This document shows positions 5,597 through 9,026 of a stretch of 9,026 bases of DNA, piece by piece. Source of the DNA: an uncultured Christensenella sp. (GTDB lineage Bacteria > Bacillota > Clostridia > Christensenellales > UBA3700); the NCBI GenBank assembly GCA_910577845.1, contig CAJTNA010000030.1, positions 1 to 9,026 on the forward strand, given 5' to 3'. The position numbers and the translations under genes were made by a program. Below the pieces are notes generated by a model. That model had not been told where the DNA came from. It searched no databases and saw nothing but the letters and a program-made list of their open reading frames with translations. The first letter of the stretch is position 1, and every line of letters starts with the position of its first letter.

Positions 5597-6461
5597 TAAA
5601 CAAAATCCAATAGTAACATTTATCTACTTTTTGCTGACAATAATTATAACTATGTTCACTATGAATCCAATTATTTTAGTTGCTTCTTTTGTGTCATCGC
5701 TGTTATTGTTTTGCTTATTAGTAGGAATAAAAAGAACTTTGATAAGAATATGTTATTCTTTACTTTTTATTTTGTTGATTACAATTATCAATCCTCTATT
5801 TTCAAGGCAAGGAATGACAGAGCTGTTTGCTATTGGTAGTCTAGTTGTAACCCTTGAGTCAGTGCTTAATGGTGTTGCTATAGGTATTATGTTGAGTAGC
5901 GTTATTAATTGGATTAGTGTGTTAAATATTTTATTGGATACAGATAAAATCAGTTATATTTTTAGCAAATATACTCCGAAAATCGGTACTATTTTGTCAG
6001 TTTCTTTAGGTTTATTCCCAAAATACATTGTTCAATATAAGGTTATAGATAACAATTTAAAAGGTTTCGGGATATACAACAACACTAATGTTTTTGGCAA
6101 AATAAAATTAAAATTGCATACTTTATCTACTCTTATAAGTTGGTCGATAGAGGGGGCTCTTACTTTATCGGATAGTATGTCAGCACGAGGTTATGATTTG
6201 AAAGGAAAGCGAGTTTATAACAAATATAAATTTACACCTTATGATATTTTGTTTTTGCTTATCATTTTAAGTGTAGGTATTTTGGTTTTAGTATTTTTAG
6301 GTTTGGGCATTAGCGGTTATTATTACTATCCAACATTTAAGCAAATTGCTTTTGATAGCAGTATTTGGATATATTTTGTAATTTTTGCTTTTATGAATTT
6401 TATGTCTTGTCAAATAGTAGGGGAGAGTGTTAAATGGCAATATTTGAAATCAAAAATTTAA
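5583..6461 (+). CDS. ecfT: EcfT, energy-coupling factor transmembrane (T) component
   Basis: This 292-residue integral membrane protein links the ATPases to the S component. The N-terminus (N-P-I-V-T-F-I-Y-F) and hydrophobic helices at about 10-45, 52-75, 80-110 and 213-240, plus a last one near 260-280, fit the EcfT fold. The coupling-helix motif A-R-G is present at 201-203 in the context S-M-S-A-R-G-Y-D. The expected first A-R-G position, near 160-164, reads K-G-F-G-I, so the arginine that docks in an ATPase groove seems replaced there. Length is slightly above the usual 250-270. GGGGG at 5572-5576 precedes the ATG by 6 bases. The start overlaps the DUF4430 gene by 14 bp, and the end overlaps the ATPase gene by 28 bp, indicating tight translational coupling. 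Confidence 0.92.
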   Translation: MSLIDKQNPIVTFIYFLLTIIITMFTMNPIILVASFVSSLLLFCLLVGIKRTLIRICYSLLFILLITIINPLFSRQGMTELFAIGSLVVTLESVLNGVAIGIMLSSVINWISVLNILLDTDKISYIFSKYTPKIGTILSVSLGLFPKYIVQYKVIDNNLKGFGIYNNTNVFGKIKLKLHTLSTLISWSIEGALTLSDSMSARGYDLKGKRVYNKYKFTPYDILFLLIILSVGILVLVFLGLGISGYYYYPTFKQIAFDSSIWIYFVIFAFMNFMSCQIVGESVKWQYLKSKI

Positions 6462-8050
6462 ATTTTACATATGCTCGTGCTAAGTGCAAGGCGATAGATA
6501 ATTTGAGTCTTGAAATTGAGGCGGGTAGTTTTTGTGTAATTTGTGGTAAATCGGGTTCAGGTAAATCAACTTTGATAAGGCTATTAAAAAACGAGGTAGC
6601 ACCTCAAGGTGAGTTAAGTGGTGAAATTTTATATGACAATATTCCTTTAAAATGTATATCGGACAGAGTTTCTGTAACTGATATTGGCTTTGTTCATCAG
6701 GATGTTGATAGCGGGCTTGTGTGTGATAAGGTTTGGAAAGAACTTGCGTTTGGTTTAGGTAATCTTGGCTATAATGACGACTATATTGGTGCGAGAATTG
6801 CAGAAATATCTGAGTATTTTGGTATTAGCAAATGGTATAATAAAAAGATAAGTGAGCTTTCTGGCGGTAGTAAACAAATAGTCTCACTAGCCTCTGTTAT
6901 GACTATGAATCCCAAAGTTTTATTGCTTGATGAGCCGACCTCAATGCTTGACCCAATATCTAAAAAGAATTTTATTAATTTGCTTAACCGCATAAATAAA
7001 GAACTTGGCATTACAATTATAATGGTAGAACATAATTTGGAAAGTGTTTTTGACATAGCAAGCAATATAATTGTATTGGATAGCGGTAAGCTTATTGCAA
7101 ATTGCACACCATATTGCTTGCCAAAATCACTTGTGGAATATGATTGCTTAAAATATATTGGTCTACCAGAGTTTGCTGAAGTTTACACTCTGTTTGGAAA
7201 TGAAAAAATGCCTAATACAATTGAAAATAAAAGGGCTTGGCTTAAATCGGTAATAGGTGATAGTAATCAAAATTTAATAAAAAAAGTAGATAATAATTTT
7301 AATAACGAGAATGTTTTAACTGCGGAAAATTTGTACTTTAGATATGATAAAAAAGGTGAGGACATTGTTAAAGGTGCTAGTATTAAACTGAACAAAGGCG
7401 AAATTATTTGTTTGTTAGGTGGTAATGGTGGTGGAAAAACAACTTTTATCAATCTGCTAAATGGTATTTTTAAAGCATATTCAGGAAAAGTTAAAATTGA
7501 TAAAAATTGCAAAGTGGCAACGCTACCACAAAATGCTAAAAGCTTGTTTGTGGAAAGCAGTGTTGAAAATGAACTAAGTGTTTTTGCAAAATTGCTAAAA
7601 ATTGATAAGGACAAAGTACAAAGCTTGCTTGAAAAGTTTGATTTAATCGGCATACGTGAACAGCATCCTTATGACATAAGCGGTGGTGAGGTTCAACGCC
7701 TTGCACTTGCAAAATTGTTTTTAGTTAATCCAGATATACTCATTCTTGACGAACCAACTCAATGTATGGATATGCTTTCAAAAGAGTATTTGATAAATTT
7801 GCTTTTACAAAGTAAAATACAAGGGAAAAGTGTAATTGTTGTCACTCACGATTTGCGTTTTACAAGTATGATTGCAGATAAAGTTGGTATGTTCTTTGAT
7901 GGCAAAATTGTAGCTTTAGATAGTGCAAGCAACTTTTTTGAAAGCAATAATATGTATACAACAGAAAGTAGCTATTTAACTAGAGATTTTGAAAAAGGCT
8001 TATACTCTGTAGAAAAAATAATTAATAGAATAAAAAATAATTTATGTTAA
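6434..8050 (+). CDS. Fused ECF ATPase EcfA-EcfA' (two ABC domains in one chain)
   Basis: This 538-residue cytoplasmic protein drives transport by ATP hydrolysis. Domain 1 (about 1-225): Walker A GKSGSGKST (38-46), Q-loop Q89, signature LSGGSKQ (142-148), Walker B LLLDEP (163-168), switch H200. A linker of about 65 residues follows. Domain 2 (about 293-538): aromatic A-loop near Y301-Y304, Walker A GGNGGGKTT (329-337), signature SGGEVQ (416-421), Walker B LILDEP (436-441), switch H472. Both sites keep catalytic Glu (167 and 440), so both look active. Most ECF modules encode two separate ATPases of about 280 residues; the fused form occurs in some dedicated (group I) systems and gives a fixed heterodimer. 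The start lies within the end of ecfT, after GGGGAG at 6420-6425. Confidence 0.95.
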   Translation: MAIFEIKNLNFTYARAKCKAIDNLSLEIEAGSFCVICGKSGSGKSTLIRLLKNEVAPQGELSGEILYDNIPLKCISDRVSVTDIGFVHQDVDSGLVCDKVWKELAFGLGNLGYNDDYIGARIAEISEYFGISKWYNKKISELSGGSKQIVSLASVMTMNPKVLLLDEPTSMLDPISKKNFINLLNRINKELGITIIMVEHNLESVFDIASNIIVLDSGKLIANCTPYCLPKSLVEYDCLKYIGLPEFAEVYTLFGNEKMPNTIENKRAWLKSVIGDSNQNLIKKVDNNFNNENVLTAENLYFRYDKKGEDIVKGASIKLNKGEIICLLGGNGGGKTTFINLLNGIFKAYSGKVKIDKNCKVATLPQNAKSLFVESSVENELSVFAKLLKIDKDKVQSLLEKFDLIGIREQHPYDISGGEVQRLALAKLFLVNPDILILDEPTQCMDMLSKEYLINLLLQSKIQGKSVIVVTHDLRFTSMIADKVGMFFDGKIVALDSASNFFESNNMYTTESSYLTRDFEKGLYSVEKIINRIKNNLC

Positions 8051-8102
8051 GTTATTGTGTTGATATAAAATTATTACAATAAAAAAGAAAATAAAAGGTA
8101 TA

Positions 8103-8804
8103 ATGGCAAGTAAATTTAATTTTAAAAATTTAATATTTTACTTTTTAGCATTTATAGCAATTCCAGCAGTTATTGTTATAGGACTTTTTTTGTTGCCTAG
8201 TAAAAATTATGCTTTAATATCTGTTGCAATTGTGATTTTTTGTAATGCTATCTTTTTGTTTGATTTTGAAAAAAGTAAAAATACTACACGTGAGATAGTT
8301 TTAATATCTGTATTGGTTGCACTAACGGTAGTTAGCAGAGTAATTTTTGCACCAATTCCGTCATTCAAACCAGTAACTGCAATTGTTATAATTTCGGGCA
8401 TTGCGTATGGCTGTAAGGCTGGTTACATTACTGGTGCAATGTCGGCATTAGTTTCTGATATGTTTTTTGGCATAGGAGCTTGGACACCTTTCCAAATGTT
8501 TGTTTGGGGCGTTATTGGCTTTTTTGCAGGTATACTTTTTTGTAATAAAAAATTGAATTTGTGTCTAATAGCAATATATGCAGTTATATGTGGAGTTTTA
8601 TTTTCAGTACTAATGGATATATGGACAGTTATTGCAATAGATAATAATTTTAATTTTGTACGCTATGCTCAAGTGGTTTTAGCAAGTTTGCCATTTATGG
8701 CAATTTATGCCGTGTCAAATTTGATTTTTGTTTTAATTCTTACAAAACCTTTTTGTAAAAAATTATTCAGAATAAAAGATAAGTTTGGAGTCTTTAATGC
8801 TTAA
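8103..8804 (+). CDS. ECF transporter S component, probable cobalamin-specific (CbrT-like)
   Basis: This 233-residue membrane protein should bind the vitamin. An N-terminal pair of hydrophobic helices (about 10-31 and 36-53) precedes an S-type core of about six helices from 64 to 223. Conserved-looking parts are S-R-V-I-F-A-P-I-P-S-F-K-P-V (78-91), I-S-G-I-A-Y-G (97-103), then G-Y-I-T-G-A-M-S-A-L-V-S-D (107-119) and G-A-W-T-P-F-Q-M (125-132). The last two segments recall clostridial S components and the CbrT family, predicted and later shown to carry cobalamin; this is from memory. Specificity is inferred mainly from the riboswitch and DUF4430 neighbours. AAAAGG lies 4 bases before the ATG. 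A 52-bp gap separates it from the ATPase gene, the only sizeable gap in the operon. The gap holds a weak 7-bp inverted repeat (8052-8058 with 8076-8082) but no T-run. Confidence 0.88.
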   Translation: MASKFNFKNLIFYFLAFIAIPAVIVIGLFLLPSKNYALISVAIVIFCNAIFLFDFEKSKNTTREIVLISVLVALTVVSRVIFAPIPSFKPVTAIVIISGIAYGCKAGYITGAMSALVSDMFFGIGAWTPFQMFVWGVIGFFAGILFCNKKLNLCLIAIYAVICGVLFSVLMDIWTVIAIDNNFNFVRYAQVVLASLPFMAIYAVSNLIFVLILTKPFCKKLFRIKDKFGVFNA

Positions 8805-8892
8805 ATAATTATATCAATAATTAATTAAAAGAAATTATAGAAAGGTTTTGAATAATTAAATAAAAGGATAGAAAATCTCAATTTTTTTATTT

Positions 8893-8919
8893 AAGCCAAC
8901 TATTGGCTTGAATAGTTGG
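8893..8919. repeat. Two mutually exclusive hairpins after the operon
   Basis: AAGCCA (8893-8898) can pair with TGGCTT (8904-8909). Alternatively CCAACTATT (8896-8904) pairs perfectly, over 9 bp, with AATAGTTGG (8911-8919). The two folds share bases and cannot coexist. No T-run follows on the plus strand, so it is not a standard terminator. It lies between the last stop codon and the real terminator. Confidence 0.55.
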
Positions 8920-8936
8920 TAAATAACTAATAAAAC

Positions 8937-8977
8937 AAACAAGGCAAAAGTGTAAATTTTGCCTTGTTTAATTTTTT
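8937..8977 (+). terminator. Intrinsic terminator of the cobalamin-uptake operon
   Basis: A perfect 13-bp stem (8937-8949 with 8957-8969) with a 7-base loop is followed by AA and six T residues (8972-8977). The stem core is AAGGC/GCCTT. It lies about 130 bp past the S-component stop codon. The flanking sequence is A-rich on the 5' side, so it could act weakly in both directions. Confidence 0.85.
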
Positions 8978-9026
8978 GTAAAGTCATAATTTTGTAAAAA
9001 GTCGAATTTTTAAAAATACCCACCGA

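Noticed and set aside
8978..9009. Imperfect direct repeat (TTTTGTAAA followed by GTC, twice) near the right edge
   Set aside because: It is too short and AT-rich to separate from chance. There is no third copy, spacer regularity or nearby integrase gene to suggest CRISPR, an attachment site or iterons.
8856..9026. A minus-strand open frame of 56 codons entering from the right edge, with a hydrophobic stretch (I-Y-T-F-A-L-F-V-L-L-V-I-Y) and an internal ATG
   Set aside because: It runs through the perfect terminator hairpin and the inverted repeats, so its codons are dictated by those structures. AT-rich sequence gives open frames of this size by chance. The sequence beyond 9026 would settle whether a convergent gene enters here.

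Overview
The window is AT-rich (roughly 70% A+T by eye). It has Shine-Dalgarno sites, sigma-A-type promoters, lipoprotein signal peptides and an ECF-type vitamin transporter, all of which point to a low-GC Gram-positive bacterium of the Firmicutes/Clostridia kind, possibly an uncultured gut or anaerobic lineage. Nothing here fixes the species. There are no tRNAs, rRNAs, CRISPR arrays, insertion sequences or obvious pseudogenes.

Left part (1-2730): the last codons of a plus-strand gene (1-57) face a convergent PlsC-type acyltransferase on the minus strand (341-1159), with terminator-like hairpins between them. A roughly 300-bp divergent promoter region follows. It leads to a YgjP-type zinc metallopeptidase (1467-2177) whose promoter places the transcript start on or next to the ATG, so the mRNA is probably leaderless. 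Next comes a single-gene unit for a PQ-loop/SemiSWEET-like membrane protein (2242-2673) with its own promoter and terminator.

Main part (2738-8977): a complete operon that I read as cobalamin (vitamin B12) uptake. A TTGACT-17 bp-TAAAAT promoter starts transcription almost exactly at a compact cobalamin riboswitch of the class-II (env8-like) type. An intrinsic terminator follows, ending immediately before the first ribosome binding site. Seven plus-strand genes follow: a small lipoprotein (DUF4430-like), an 82-residue protein made of one homing-endonuclease-associated repeat, a 487-residue lipoprotein with beta/Ig-like character, a clear DUF4430 (transcobalamin C-domain-like) lipoprotein, EcfT, a fused double ATPase (EcfA-EcfA'), and an S component. 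Spacing is tight (overlaps or 1-6 bp) except for a 52-bp gap before the S gene. A strong terminator closes the operon at 8937-8977.

Inferred working model: when cobalamin is scarce the terminator is not formed and the operon is transcribed. The lipoproteins, anchored outside the membrane, capture cobalamin or a related corrinoid and pass it to the S component. EcfT and the fused ATPase then drive uptake. ECF transporters normally work without extracellular binding proteins, so surface lipoproteins that resemble part of animal transcobalamin, encoded together with a dedicated ECF module, are the most interesting content of the window. The large lipoprotein and the small DNA-binding-type repeat protein have no assigned role.
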